From Rotaria sordida (taxonomy: Eukaryota > Rotifera > Eurotatoria > Philodinida > Philodinidae), in assembly GCA_905250125.1 (NCBI GenBank), contig CAJNOL010000747.1, forward strand, positions 42,141-106,140: a DNA stretch of 64,000 nt, in the 5' to 3' direction. Under the pieces are notes generated by a model. The model was not told where the DNA came from. It did no database searches and saw only the letters and a program-made list of their open reading frames with translations. Shown in pieces: positions 1 through 12,539 of this stretch (position 1 is the stretch's first letter; each line of letters starts with the position of its first letter). The translations under genes and the position numbers were made by a program.

Positions 1-1910
1 ATCAAAGAAGATGATGGATTTGCAGATAATCTTTTTTTGTATGAAACTCTTATATTTGAAATCGAAGCCAATTATATTTCTTAAGCTATTTACCTTTGTT
101 ACATTATAAATAACAAGAGTAAAAACAAGCTTATTGCAGTTCCAGCAACAGAGAGAATATGTATCTCATCAAACAACGATGTATCGGTTAGTGAGATCAG
201 CATTTAGTTTTTTGCTAGGACTTTCGTAAGCTTTGAATTCCTACTATTCATAGCGTAACAACAGTACATACCTTAAGTGATATGCTTTCAAATAAAAGGA
301 TTTCCTACTGAAAAAGGTTTTTTACAAATTGGCGCTGTCAAAACAACTTCTACTTTCTTTGATATGTGATTTTAATAATCATATACGTCATTGAAATTTT
401 TATTTTTATTCATATTGACGTCAAAAAAAAGAGCGTTGCAGTTAATAAAATAGGTTTCATTTAATTTTATTCCGGAGTCTAAGAAAATAGTTCATTCTTC
501 TTGGAAACGAAATTGACATATTTACTTTGTTAAAACAAAGCGGATTTTTCTTAAATAATCCAATAAATCTTTCAATTTCGGTAACAATCAATGATTACTC
601 TCTGAAAACTAGAGAAACGATTTTCCTTTGTGCATATTTTTTCCATAGAAAAAGCCCATTATATATAGCAGCTAACAAAAATCTTCAGGGAGAAAATTTA
701 GAAGTAAGAGGAAATTTAGAAGAAGGAAATTCCTCCACTTCTTCTGCCTAATTGTATGATCTTATTGATAACAATGAACAAAAACAAAAACTCGATTGAC
801 TGTGCAATAATAAATTTTATTATTGAATGACATTAACAAAATTTATTAATATGATAAATAGCTTTAGTGTCTTTGACTATTGTTAGGTCTACAAGGGAAT
901 ATTGATTTATTCTCATATTGTATTTCAATTGAAGCATTGATGAAAATTTTGATTAAATTAAGTGATTTCCTTTTTCTTTTTTATGGAAAGACAACCATTG
1001 TGAAGATTTGTCGAATCATAAGAAACGGGATTTTATAATGATGGTTTAATCAATGAAACTGCTCATCTAGCACAATTTTTCTCTAAAAAATGAAAAAATT
1101 AATTAAATAGAATATCACGACTATGAAAAAAATGAAGGATGTTGTGTTTGTGATGATCGATCTGATGTTAGGGATTGAATAAAATGATTAATAACAACAT
1201 ACGGAATGGAATAAGAAAATACGTGATTTTCTCGAAAACAATCTTCTATCAATACTGATGGTATTTATTTGATGATATATTGTAAGTAAATACATTTTTT
1301 ACTCGAACTCATTCTCAAACGCATTGATGAAAATTAATAAATGCTTCCACTACTTTATTATCGATTTATTGACATACTAAATAGAATGAAACTAAATGTT
1401 GGGTTTTTAGACAAATAAATATTGTTGATTTATAACTGGTAATCAATTTTTCTTTTTATATTCTATATATATATTGCTCAAATTGGTCGTTGAATTGAAT
1501 GAGTACGTAATCCATTTAATACAGAAAAATTCTTATCACGTCATGTTTCATATATAGGTTATATTAATAGTCAGTGAGGATTTGTTCTTTTTTTTAGTCA
1601 TCAATAATGAATTGGTTTACAAGCAGTTAATACCGATATAATACAAAAGAATATTTTTGAACTTTGTATCTACATCTTTGATTAGAAAAATTTAGAAGAT
1701 TTATCATAATGGTAGGACGATGATGGGAATGATAGAAATAAAATATAAGAAACAGTCATCAAATTTCAAAGAATAATGTATTAGTTTAATCAATGATAAT
1801 CATAATGTTTGAATAGGATTAGTTGATACACAATGCATTCTAATTACTTCTGTTAGTTACATGTGTACAAGCTTTGACAAAATAAAACTCGCGTTTTTTT
1901 TTCTTTTTAC

Positions 1911-2193
1911 TGCTTCTGGTTCTCGAAGAGAGTATAATCGGTCAGATTGAAATTTTTAACACAGATGCTCGGAAGTATTTTCTAGATTTATAATCAGTCG
2001 TTTTTTGTTTTTGACCCTCATGCTTGGATTTATAGGATTCTAAAAACTAAATCTCTGGTTTTGATTCTGATCCTTTACGTATTTTTCTCATAAAAAAGAG
2101 ATTCCGAAAAAGTTCAAAATTGCATCTGAGATATAGTTTTAGATATCTTCAAAAAAATTGCAGCCTGATCGGTTGTACTCTTTTCGAGAAGCA
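1911..2193. repeat. Foldback inverted repeat (about 280 bp)
   Basis: The arm at 1911-1965 (TGCTTCTGG..CTCGAAGAGAG) reappears as its reverse complement at about 2150-2193, with scattered mismatches and small indels. The central part is only weakly palindromic. No protein is encoded. It resembles a non-autonomous foldback/MITE element. No target-site duplication is clear. Confidence 0.55.
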
Positions 2194-3431
2194 GGAGTGA
2201 TCAAAAAAAGAGGGGAGTACCTTGAATTCAGAGTTTTATAAGTATATAAATAGCAAGAGTTAAAACTAATCTTAGTTCGACGTCTGTTCTTCTGGTATAA
2301 CTCTCATGAAAGTCAAGAGACTATAGTTCATGATTTGTTTTCTTTTTTATTTGAGACAATATTGCATATTATTCTTACAGACTACATTATTTTAATCCTT
2401 TATTAACAAATAATGCTTGATGGACTATTCAACTTTAATAAGTTACCCTTGAATATTGAAATTTTCATGACTGGATCTCGTAATTCCATGTTCATTCAAT
2501 TCGGATTCATTGAAGCATAGAAAAGTGTGTGCAAAACTCATTTTTACTGGGTGAAGATATTTTTTCAGCTCTCAAAAGTTCTTTAATTGATCGAGAAGAG
2601 TTTTTGAAAATCTTTATTATGTGAAGGAATTATGTCTCTGACATTTGTATAAAACATTAATGTCATCAATTTCAAGCAGTAACACTATGTTTTTCTAAGT
2701 TCAACATGGCAAATGTTAATACACACAAAAAATATAATGTTGAGCTATTTCAATGATAAATAGAAATGACTACGATTCTTTTCATGTCTAAGTATGTACT
2801 ATTATAAACAGAGCTTTTTCATTCTTAGTAGTCATTGTTTAAGGACAAACTGTTCAAGTATATTCTAAAACAATTTTTTTTGAATTATCAAAAAATCTTT
2901 TTAGTATACTCATGAATTTCAAATGAGAATATCAAGATGTTTCATACACAAAGATGATAGAAGTAGTACGCCCTAGTTTTAACATTGGTACATAAAAAGC
3001 TAGTTAGTGTCATTAACAGCTTGTCATCTAGCTTGATGTAAAGAATTAGCAGATATTTCCATATTGAATTACTCTTTCGTGCTGTTAGTCATTTTGATGC
3101 TATAAGATGTAAGTAGTCAAAAAAAGACAACTTATAATTAATTTAGTTTACAGAAAAAAAAAATTCCAATACTAGTGGATTAGAGAACAAGCTATTATTA
3201 ATATTAACAAGGAATTTATTTCAATGACTTATTGTCATATACATCCCTTTATCTACGAAACAATGTATACAATTTCTTACTTAAAAAGAAAAGAGTCCTT
3301 TTTTTTTCTTTCATTTACATTACGTAGTACTAATCTCAGCTTCAAGCATGATCTTCTATTTCCAGATGGAGATTAATAAACTATATTTTCCCATATTCAT
3401 TCATTCTAAACAAGTCATTATTTTTTTCTTA

Positions 3432-3483
3432 CAATGAAGGTATTTGTATTGTAACCGAGTTAGACTTGATATTTTGATGTCAA
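3432..3483. repeat. Left arm of young inverted repeat beside gap
   Basis: These 52 bases match the reverse complement of 3631-3683 with about two mismatches. This is the best-preserved arm pair in the window. Everything between the arms is an N gap plus about 47 known bases, so the real size of the element is unknown. Confidence 0.8.
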
Positions 3484-3583
3484 NNNNNNNNNNNNNNNNN
3501 NNNNNNNNNNNNNNNNNNNNNNNNNNNNNNNNNNNNNNNNNNNNNNNNNNNNNNNNNNNNNNNNNNNNNNNNNNNNNNNNNNN
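3484..3583. other. Assembly gap (100 N)
   Basis: Exactly 100 N, the usual placeholder for a gap of unknown size. It lies between two nearly identical inverted arms, so a hairpin or palindrome probably blocked assembly. Any reading frame running through it is artificial. Confidence 0.95.
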
Positions 3584-3630
3584 TGGCTGCTAATATTTTA
3601 ACCTTGTAAGTTTGATGGTGAGAACTTTCC

Positions 3631-3683
3631 TTTGTCATCAAAATATCAAGTCTAACTCGGTTACAATACAAATACCTCCATTG
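3631..3683. repeat. Right arm of young inverted repeat beside gap
   Basis: Reverse complement of 3432-3483. Similarity continues weakly into the outer flank (TTCTTACAATG against TTTCTAACAATG), so the element may extend a few bases further out on each side. Confidence 0.8.
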
Positions 3684-6103
3684 TTAGAAAAAGTATCTAA
3701 TTGATGTATATCTTGCATACAAAAACAATTCAAGACTATTTATTTTAATTTGAAAGATGAATTCATACCGTTCAATAAACACAGTAAAGAATTTTGTAAT
3801 TTTCTTTTTCTTTTTCTTTTTATAAAAAAAAAGAATTCTATTTATATAAGATAATGTCTGTATATTTTTAGTCTCCTAGAATTAGCGATTGAAAATTGTG
3901 TTGTTTATTAAGAAACAATATAGATAATTTTATTTGTTATTTTTTTATAGTTAAAACAAATGAAAATAAACTTTTTCATTATTCATCCAAAAAAAACTTT
4001 TAAAGTTAATAGGAAACATTTATTCTCTGTTGAAATTTTTTTAGTTTTAAAAATAACTTTTTTTTCTATTTCTATTAATAATGATAAAAGAAAAAAAAGC
4101 GCAAACAATGAACATATTTTGTCATATTTTAGTACCAAATTTGGTATCGGCTTCTTTCGTGAGAATTACCACTTTTAAAATTATTAATTATTCTCTTTGA
4201 TAATATTGTATTTAAATCTGTAGTCACAAAATAATTTGCGCACTCTTTTGATTTTACACATAAGTCACGACATCATTTTTTTTTGCTAACATTGTTTTTA
4301 ACAACCTGACTTTGTCATTCTGTAAGTATAAATATAATTTTACTTTAAGATGGTAGCATTTTCAATTTTTTTGTATTTTGATAGAAAATTAAAGTCTAAA
4401 AGGTTATTTCATCAACCAATAAGAAAATAAAAATTTCTTATATAGATACTCAAAAATCTTTTTGTATTAGTTCTGCAATAATAGTTTCGATCAAAATAAC
4501 TGTCTCCATTGAATACATCATTTTCAATTATATATGATTCTTATTTTCAATGGTTATCGATGTTACTTTTGATTTATTGTTGTACATTAATAAAAACAAA
4601 ACAATTCTTTGTATTTTAATACAATCTCATAAATATTAATATTATTTGAGTGGACAATGTTAAGAAACAAAAACAGCATGTGCGAATGTCAATGACACAA
4701 GGCATGATAATTTGCAATGACAATACCAAAGAAAATAAAGAAAAGAAGAAAAAGACTAATATTTTTGATAGTCAAAATATCTTTGATTTTCTTAGTTTTT
4801 TTTTTGTTTTTTCTTAAGTCGGTTGATACTAGAGAATAGAAACTACAATACCATAATTAAAATTGCATTCAGATAACTCTGAGACTAAGATTTTTTTTTC
4901 TTATATTAGAATGACAACTGTCAGAAACAACTGGAAGAGAAAAAAACTCTCTTTTATTAAGAAGATCATAAAGGTTTTCTGTATTTGTTTGAAATACATA
5001 ATCAGAAAAAAAAGGAATAATTCTTTTTTTTTTGTTTACGAAGTAAACATTATAGAAATAGTTTGTTGAAAAGAGAAAAAGATTTATTTGATAGCAGACA
5101 CTTTTAATCATTATGCAAAAAAAAAATAGAAAACAGACACTGATTCTTACATTCATTGTCATTCTGATGCATTTTTGTTATGTATTCGGTGAGTATATTT
5201 CTTAGGAAAAGAACGATTATAATCATCTGGAATACAAAATAAGCAGAATCTTTTGAGTGCAAATTTCTAACACTACTATCATTAAAATAAATAGCAAAGA
5301 AAGGTATAATAAAACTTTCATCCAATTGATTGAGGCTTTATCGCACGAATATATTTTATTTTTCATCTCAATCTTCTTTCATTTTTCTTTCTTATAAAAA
5401 AGAAAACAAGAGTATCTTATTTTCTTCATATACACTCATACTACATCTGCTTTTTTTAAAACAGCATGTATGCATTTCATATAAGTGACAAGTGACATTT
5501 TTTATAGTCTCCATAACATGAAAAAGAAAAGAAAAGAAAAGAAAAATACTAGTTAAATCGTGCTAATGATGAATGATGGTATAGTATTACTATATGAAAC
5601 TTAGTCGTAGCATTCTGGCTATAGCAATAGTATCGTTATTTTGATCAGTACCCAGTTAGACAAGGGCATAGGTTAACATGTTCGAATATTTGTTCTTTTA
5701 CTCTTGAAAAACAAACAATAAAAAACCGTTTGTATTTATGTAAAAAGTAAGATTGCAGGCATCTATGCCTTCAGGCTTGCTTTATTTTTCAAAAACAAGA
5801 ATTTTTTTTTTCTCTTTAGAATGTAAAAAGCATATATTTTAACGCCTTTTTCTTTATTGATTTTGTCAGACAGGAAACTAGAACGGCAAGAAACAAGTGA
5901 AGAAAGAAAGAAGAACTCATTTAAATATGTTAAGATCTTACTGTAAAATGAGTATTTTAAACGAGTAATAGTTTTATATGACAATTATTTTATAGAAAAA
6001 CCACATCCAACTTTTAAACTTACTCTAATAAGTGCAATATATGCCTACTTATGTTTTTTGACTGTTTTTGACTGTTTTTTTTTGTGTATTTTTATCTTAT
6101 TAG

Positions 6104-9100
6104 ATGTTTACTAACATAATGAATAATAATGAATCAACAAATTTGTTCGGTTCTAATGAAACAAATGGTTTTTTCCTTGAGTCACTCACCAAAATGCACT
6201 ATAATAAATATGTTTTTTTTGCTGTTTGTTCAGCATTACTTGGTCTACCGTCCAATATACTTTTATTAGTTATACTTATGCGTATTGGTTCATTTAGTAG
6301 ACGTCAAGGTGTTTTAGCACGTTTATCATTTATGAAAATAAAATCAACAGGTTCATTTGAAAGATTTTTATTTGAAGTTGTTTTTATTGATACGCTTTTA
6401 ATAATTTATCATTTTGTTGACAATTTTTTAAGTTATATACATGAAGATCGATCAACTGGTCAACATTATCTTATACATGTATCAGACTTTTGTTGTAAAT
6501 TTTTTACTTATATTGCTAAAATGAGTGTTCTTTTGACAACATGGTTATTATTATTTTTAATTATTAATCAACTTATACTTACTATGGAACATAATAATCA
6601 ACATCATCGTTCATGTTGGAATCGTGGTTTATATTATGTTAATGCAAAATATTCAACTGTTTTTCTTGTATTTATTTTCAGCGTTTACAATATATATCCA
6701 ATTGAAGTTCTTAAATATAAAAAAAAAGAAGATTTACAAGATTATCAAAAAGGTAAAAAGAAGAAAATAAAATAAAAAAAAAGCTTTTTTTTTAAATGTT
6801 TTTTTGTATAAGTAGAAGGCGTTCCTGGTGTATGTTCAACTCAATTAGAAGGTAAAAGCACACAATTATTAAATATAACAAATTATAGTTATAATTTGCT
6901 TGGTGTTGCTATACCTTGTGTTATAATACTTATTATATCAATAATAATTATTTATCGTACATGTCGAAATAATACATATATGAATAAAGAATGTGCGTCA
7001 TTTTATTATATAGCTGGAACAATTGGTATTATGCATGCATTATTTAACTTACCAGCACGTTTAAGTGATCTTCTATTATTATTTTCATCAGCATATGTAT
7101 CATTTTATCCATATTTAATTAATTTTAATCATGAAGCCCAATCTTTTATATATTTGTCATATGGATATAAATGTTTTATATGTATATTAATAAGTCGACG
7201 TTTTCGTTTACATGCTAAAAGTGTTTTATGTTTTTTAATTGAAAGTAAATATGAAGATCGTTATACAACAGAAAGATTTAATGCAACCAATGATTGGCAT
7301 CATATAGAAAAACTAAAAACACCTACAAGATATTATCATCATCAATATCATGGAACAGATTCTTATAAAAATATAATACCAGTAGGTTTTCCTGTTTTTC
7401 TTTTGTGAAATTATTTTTATTAAATTTAATTTCCCTATTTTATAATTAGTGCTCTAAGGATTGTTCAAAGTTGTTTTTTTTTTATGAAACAGTTAGTATG
7501 TCACAAAAGATTAGAAATTGATAAAACGAGTCTACAAATACAATTATATTATATACGTATAAATGATTTTGAAATGTTCGATTGATTCGATGCACGTATC
7601 GATGATAATAAAAACTGATTAATAATTAAACATTGTACTTTTCTATCTTTTTTTAAATAATCTAGTCAGGTTGACCTTTCGTTTTCATAGAAAACTTTTA
7701 TTTGAACTCAAGAAATACAATAAACAGATAGCAGGTGACAATTGAGCGGGTGTTTTATCATGCATAATCATCATTTTTGATTATTGAAGATAGTATGTCA
7801 AATATTATTTCTAGAAAAATATATACGACATCAAAGTCAAATTTATAAATATCATGCTAATTTGAACTTCGACTATCGAAGAATTGCTTCTCTTTATTTT
7901 CAACATTGAACTCATTTTATAAATTTTAAAAAAACATTACATAACACTTTTTCATCGATGAAAATCAACTCTTTATTTCCTTTTGCTTTTGAAAATAATT
8001 AGACAAAAAAAAGATGAAATTTATTATTTTATTTTGCATAAATATTAAATATTCACTATGAATACATTTGGTAAATGTTAATTTTTCTTTGATGATAAGG
8101 ACAGTCAAATAAAAATATTCTGAAAATTATAAATAGACTTTTAAAGTAATTTGAAACTACTTGTTCTTAAAATTTATTTTTTCTTTTCATTATGTCTATT
8201 TTAATATACGTATATATATGGGCGTGAACAGACAGTGGGATATCCCGATTTGTTTGCTTTCTATTATCAGCTAAAAATCTAATCATGTTCAGGCCAAATT
8301 ATCACCCTCATCGCCACACAACTAAATGTAGAATATTAGCTTCCTGATTGCGGTCATATATAAAATTTTTCATCCTCAGAAAAATGATAGGACACGATTT
8401 TGGAAACTGAATAATTTCATATAAGACAGCCATCAGGAGCTAATATTTTAAATTTAGTTGTGTGATAATGAGGGTGATAATTTGGCCCGAGCATGATTAG
8501 ATTTTTAACTGATAATAGAAAGAAAGCAAATCGGGGTATCCCATTGACTGTTCATGCTCATATATATGTATATATAGACCTAGAAATGAAAAGAAATGTG
8601 AAATTATTTATCGCAAAACATGCAAAGTTCATTTCCGTTTTTCCTTTTGATCTCATTGACTTTTCCTTTTTATTCTCTTTTACCTCTTTTTCTTTCTCTA
8701 TAGGTTGAAAAACCATTATCAAGAAAGTTCCCATTTTCACACATTAACAAAGAAGATTTACAACGGTTTATAACATCAGAAACGACATCGTGGATTCGAC
8801 CATATTTTACTCAAAATGAAAAACATAATTTATTAAGACCATGTGGTCGTTCAGTTAGTTGTCATGAACTATCTATACCATTTTCATCAATACCATCTAA
8901 TGTTGTTGAAGTACCTAACACTTATTCTCCAAATGAATTAAATACGTCATCATCACATATTATAACAGATTCTTCATCATCATATAATGTTAGTATAGCT
9001 TTACCAAATGGTGACTATGCATATTTACCATTACCACAAAAACAAGCATTAAATTATCGATTGTCTTCTGCATCATCATCAAAAAAGAATAAAAATGATC

Positions 9101-9204
9101 CGTCATCCCATAAAGATTCATTAAAAATGACTTTATTTTCAGAAAATGTTAAAGAACAGCCTATAAATAGGATAAATCTCCTTTCATCATCACATATTTA
9201 TTGA
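6104..9204 (+). CDS. Divergent rhodopsin-like GPCR, 3 exons
   Basis: Model: join 6104-6752, 6816-7381, 8704-9204, giving 571 residues with consistent phases (phase 1, then phase 0). The N terminus is short and carries N-glycosylation sequons, as expected outside the cell. About seven hydrophobic helices follow, from roughly residue 35 to 345. Helix 1 keeps a GLPSN motif (GxxxN type). The end of helix 3 (NQLILTMEH) has no DRY, and helix 7 has no NPxxY, so G-protein coupling may be atypical. A Cys-containing loop (GVPGVCSTQ) precedes helix 5. The third exon encodes a Ser-rich cytoplasmic tail of about 167 residues. The second intron is 1.3 kb and holds a MITE. A second GPCR follows on the same strand 440 bp downstream. 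Ligand unknown. If exon 3 is not used, the protein would end shortly after 7381. Confidence 0.8.
8205..8577. mobile_element. MITE-like palindromic element in GPCR intron 2
   Basis: The left arm at about 8205-8345 and the right arm at about 8435-8577 are inverted copies, roughly 85-90% identical by eye (GATTTGTTTGCTTTCTATT against GATTTGCTTTCTTTCTATT). The outer tips are TA-rich (TATACGTATATATATG). The unpaired centre is about 90 bp. There is no coding capacity, so this is a non-autonomous foldback/MITE. It lies wholly inside the second intron of the upstream GPCR gene. Confidence 0.8.
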
Positions 9205-9645
9205 TGAACATTTGAAGAAAACTAATTTTGTATCGTTAATTAGACCATTTTTTTTTATTTTCCTCTTTTGCTTATATAGACAAATTAGAAAAAAAAATGA
9301 TATAAAAGAATAGTTATTATTAAAATGTCAAGCAACGATGACAAGTGAAAACTTTTAAAAGCTGACCTATGCATATTAATGAAAAAAAAAGTGGTATTCA
9401 TTACTAATAGTGTTAGACAAGAAAAAAGAAGATCATCAGAGCATTAGAAAAAGGCTTACTGTTATAATGAAGGTAATTTTCTTTTTCGTAAATTCATTTA
9501 TTCTTTTTTCCTTCTAGGCAAATGAGAAAAAGGATGAATTGACTTTTAAAAAAATGAACTTGTCTCCGTTTCTTGTCGTATATCTTTAAAAAGAAAAATC
9601 AAGTCTCTTTCTCTCTCAGATAGTTGTCATTTCCCTATTAAACAA
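9205..9645. other. Spacer between tandem GPCR genes
   Basis: AT-rich spacer of 441 bp. It should hold the 3' end of the first receptor gene and the promoter and leader of the second. A pyrimidine-rich stretch with CTCTCTCAG lies about 25 bases before the ATG at 9646 and could be a leader splice acceptor. No exon or repeat is seen. Confidence 0.5.
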
Positions 9646-10794
9646 ATGGCAGATTCAAGTTATTACTTAAATCAAACTGTCCCTGTTTCATCCATTCAAA
9701 CAACAACACCTATGAATTATATTCTATTAGGTAATCGTATTGGAACAATTATCTATTCAATAATTTATATATTGGGTTTTCTTGGTAATACATTTGCTCT
9801 TATGACATTTTCCAGTCGATGTATGCGTCAAAATTCAAGTGGCATATTTCTTCTTATATTATCAATAAGTGATATTATTGCACTTGTAACATCAATATGG
9901 TTCTATTTATCTGATGCATTTGCAATTAATTTACAAAATTATTCCGCATTAGCATGTCGTCTTCGTACATTTCTTGCTTATGTTTTTATGGATTTATCAT
10001 CGTGGTGTGTAGCCGGTTTAGCATTTGATAGATATATACGTATTCGATTACCTATGTATGCAATAAATGTTTGTACACCACGTAATGCATTAATAATGAT
10101 ATTAATATTTTTTCTTTTGTTATGTGGTATAAATGGACATTATTTTTCACCTGGTATTGGACAAGAACGTGGTGAAAATCGTACAACAGCACATTGTTTA
10201 GAAAATCGTGAAAAATATCCAAATTATTATTATTTTTATAAAATAATTTGGCCAAAAATTGATATGATTATTTTTTGTTTTTTACCTGCTTGTATTATGA
10301 TTTTATGTAATGTTAATATAATTTATCTTCATAAAAAACGATTACATAATTTTGAAAATTTAAATAATTATAGACTAAAGAAAAGATCTACACAAATAAA
10401 TATTCAACAAACATTAAATGGTATTTTACCTGTTCAAAAAGCATCTATAATACATCGAAGAACTATGGAAAGACAAATGTCATTAATGATGGCAGCTTGT
10501 GTTATTGTATTTCTTTGTACAACATTACCTATAACAATATATCTTATTTTACTTGAACAAGTTATTATGAAAAATCCAAATTTTGCACGAAACAATGCCT
10601 TTTTACCATTTATATTTCGTATGCTGCGTGCTCTTATGTATATTCATTTTGGTTCGAATTTTTATTTATACTGTTTAACTAGTCGAATATTTCGTGCTGA
10701 ATTTATTCAACAAATAACATTTCGAAAATTCATTGTAAGATCAAATCATGACCAATCAAAACATGTTATGCCTAATAAACTTTCTCATTTATAA
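9646..10794 (+). CDS. Rhodopsin-family GPCR, neuropeptide-receptor-like, single exon
   Basis: An uninterrupted 382-residue receptor. Class A landmarks are visible: helix 1 GFLGN; helix 2 LSISD; helix 3 ending in FDRYIRI (the DRY arginine is present); helix 6 FLCTTLP (CxxP type); and helix 7 HFGSNFYLYCLTS in place of NPxxY, followed by a helix-8-like RIFRAEF. The N terminus has sequons (NQT). Overall appearance is that of orphan FMRFamide/peptide-type receptors, which are strongly expanded in bdelloid rotifers and other lophotrochozoans. It would act at the plasma membrane. Being intronless while its upstream neighbour is split argues against a recent tandem duplication. An AATAAA lies about ten bases after the stop. 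Ligand cannot be inferred. Confidence 0.88.
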   Translation: MADSSYYLNQTVPVSSIQTTTPMNYILLGNRIGTIIYSIIYILGFLGNTFALMTFSSRCMRQNSSGIFLLILSISDIIALVTSIWFYLSDAFAINLQNYSALACRLRTFLAYVFMDLSSWCVAGLAFDRYIRIRLPMYAINVCTPRNALIMILIFFLLLCGINGHYFSPGIGQERGENRTTAHCLENREKYPNYYYFYKIIWPKIDMIIFCFLPACIMILCNVNIIYLHKKRLHNFENLNNYRLKKRSTQINIQQTLNGILPVQKASIIHRRTMERQMSLMMAACVIVFLCTTLPITIYLILLEQVIMKNPNFARNNAFLPFIFRMLRALMYIHFGSNFYLYCLTSRIFRAEFIQQITFRKFIVRSNHDQSKHVMPNKLSHL

Positions 10795-11183
10795 AAATTT
10801 AACAATAAATACAAAGAAATGATTGCCTGGATAAATAATAACATCATCACCAGAATCTTGAACTTTTTATTGATTATGTTAATGAAAAAAAGTTAATATC
10901 CTTTCTTTTTTTATTCATTAATATTCAACACGCCATTCGTTAAACATGCGAAGAAAATGAACTTTTGTTTTTTTTTCTTTGTTGTTCTATCTATAAAGTT
11001 TACTAATAAAGATGAAAAAAGAAATCAGAGCGTTAATAATTTGAACTATATAAAATTTATTAACTTTCTTATAAAGCAAAAAAAAAATGTCAAATTGTTT
11101 TCTTCTCGATAGGTTTACCGTATAGAAACAATGATTATTTTCATCTTCAAGTTTTTGTTTACTGATATAGATATATTAATAAT
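10795..11183. other. Convergent 3' spacer
   Basis: AT-rich 389 bp between the stop of the + strand GPCR and the stop of the - strand bHLH gene. It contains AATAAA-type signals (about 10803 for the receptor) and poly-A/T runs. Nothing else is recognised. Confidence 0.5.
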
Positions 11184-11567
11184 TTAATTTGATAATGATG
11201 AATGATTAACACAAAAAGTACATAAATGTTGTTCATTATTATCATCATGATTATTATCATTATTTCTCATTTGAATAAAAGCACAATGATTTTGTGTTAC
11301 ATTAGGTAAACTAAGTACACAATGAAGATGATTTATATAACTAACAGCAAGACGAAGTGTTTCAATTTTTGATAATTTTCTATCGGCTGGTTCAGTTGGA
11401 ATAAGATGACGTAGTTCAACAAATGCTGAATTAACTGAATGCGTCCGATCACGTTCACGTTGATTTGCTAAATAACGAGGTTTAATCCACTTTACATTTG
11501 ATGACAATTTATTACTTGTATGTGTTGGAGACATTCGACGTTTTCGACGTATATTATCAGTGTTCAT
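11184..11567 (-). CDS. bHLH transcription factor, paraxis (TCF15)/scleraxis-like
   Basis: A 127-residue protein from one exon. A basic region ([15 protein letters not shown]) is followed by helix-loop-helix with the diagnostic stretch [20 protein letters not shown] and then YINHL. This block is nearly identical to vertebrate TCF15 and scleraxis, which bind E-boxes as heterodimers with E-proteins and control mesodermal and tendon-type fates. The Glu and Arg of the RER motif that contact DNA are present. The protein is shorter than vertebrate members, with little sequence outside the domain and a His/Asn-rich C-terminal tail. Assignment to the paraxis/scleraxis/musculin-type group is secure. 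The exact orthologue is not. Confidence 0.88.
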   Translation of the reverse strand: MNTDNIRRKRRMSPTHTSNKLSSNVKWIKPRYLANQRERDRTHSVNSAFVELRHLIPTEPADRKLSKIETLRLAVSYINHLHCVLSLPNVTQNHCAFIQMRNNDNNHDDNNEQHLCTFCVNHSSLSN

Positions 11568-12539
11568 TTAAAAACAAAAGAAAAAAAGAATATTTCAGTT
11601 AGCGAATATGTGTAAAATGAGATACTGTTTTGGCTTTTTCCTTTTCTATTTAATGAGACTGATTTGCTGTTCCGCCAATCAATAGAACAATTGTCTTCTT
11701 TTTTTTCTTCTTACAATGACACATGAAACGACGGATCATCAATCGATTTTCTAATGATTCTAACAGATTGTACATCCTCGAATCAACTAATCGGAATTGC
11801 AAAAGAGCATATTTATATTCCTTTAAATAGAGAAAGAAAAGAAGAACTATTTGTTTGTTCGATATTTATCTAAAACAAAAAACAAAAAATGTCGTTTAAT
11901 CAGACTTCCTACCGATTAAGTAGTTGATACCGCATTTCATCAAAGCATTTATCATTCGATATAAAACGAAGAATGAATCAATCCATAATGAGAATTCATT
12001 GTCTTATATATATCATTGATGAAAAAAAAAAAAAAACTTCTCGAGAAAATATACAATAACAAAATGATAACGGTTATTCATATGCTAAATGCTCATACGC
12101 AATATAATGATCTTAATAACATTTATTTATTCATTTATTTAGTTTCTTTAATGATTAATGAATTAATATATAGATTGTATAGAAAAGATTATAAAGTTCA
12201 GTGCAATATAATATTTATTTTCAATGATTAATCTTTATTGTCTTTATTTATAATTGTTGTCTATAGAATCAGATAATCTTTATATAAATTGTCCGAACCA
12301 AGGTCATTTGATTTAACTATTAATAATTAGAAACTGTTATTTTATCTTTTCTCACAAATATTTCATGTAAGACAATACCGACTGCTCTACATGTTTTTCC
12401 ATATATTTGTAATTTTATTCTTCAATGATAGTGCAAATATTATGTTATATTTTGAAGTACTTGATACTTGAGCAGTAAGTGTATTCTGTTTTTTTTTAAA
12501 TCAAAGTTTTGTTTTTTATATCACAAAAAAAAAGAAAAT
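11568..12539. other. Upstream region of bHLH gene, no gene seen
   Basis: About 970 bp of AT-rich DNA between the start of the bHLH gene and the end of the PAP2 gene, both on the minus strand. It should hold the bHLH promoter. The open stretch around 12016-12231 is Lys/Ile/Tyr-rich translation of AT-rich sequence, with no domain. No repeat detected. Confidence 0.5.

Larger units (their letters stand above)
1..6103. other. Gene-free AT-rich region
   Basis: No exon-like stretch with protein family similarity is visible on either strand. The short open frames are low-complexity Phe/Lys/Ile-rich translations of AT-rich DNA. The region holds an inverted repeat near 1911-2193 and another flanking the assembly gap near 3432-3683. 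The last 100 bases, ending in a T-rich tract and TTATTAG just before the ATG at 6104, could be a cis- or trans-splice acceptor for the first GPCR gene. Confidence 0.6.

Noticed and set aside
527-751. 74-codon open frame, plus strand
   Set aside because: Isolated, no domain, no splice partners; composition typical of random AT-rich sequence.
3480-3671. Open frame crossing the N gap
   Set aside because: Artificial: more than half is unknown bases, and the rest is an arm of an inverted repeat.
4863-5325. Overlapping open frames on both strands
   Set aside because: Phe/Ile/Lys/Asn-rich translations of poly-A/T, with no conserved feature.
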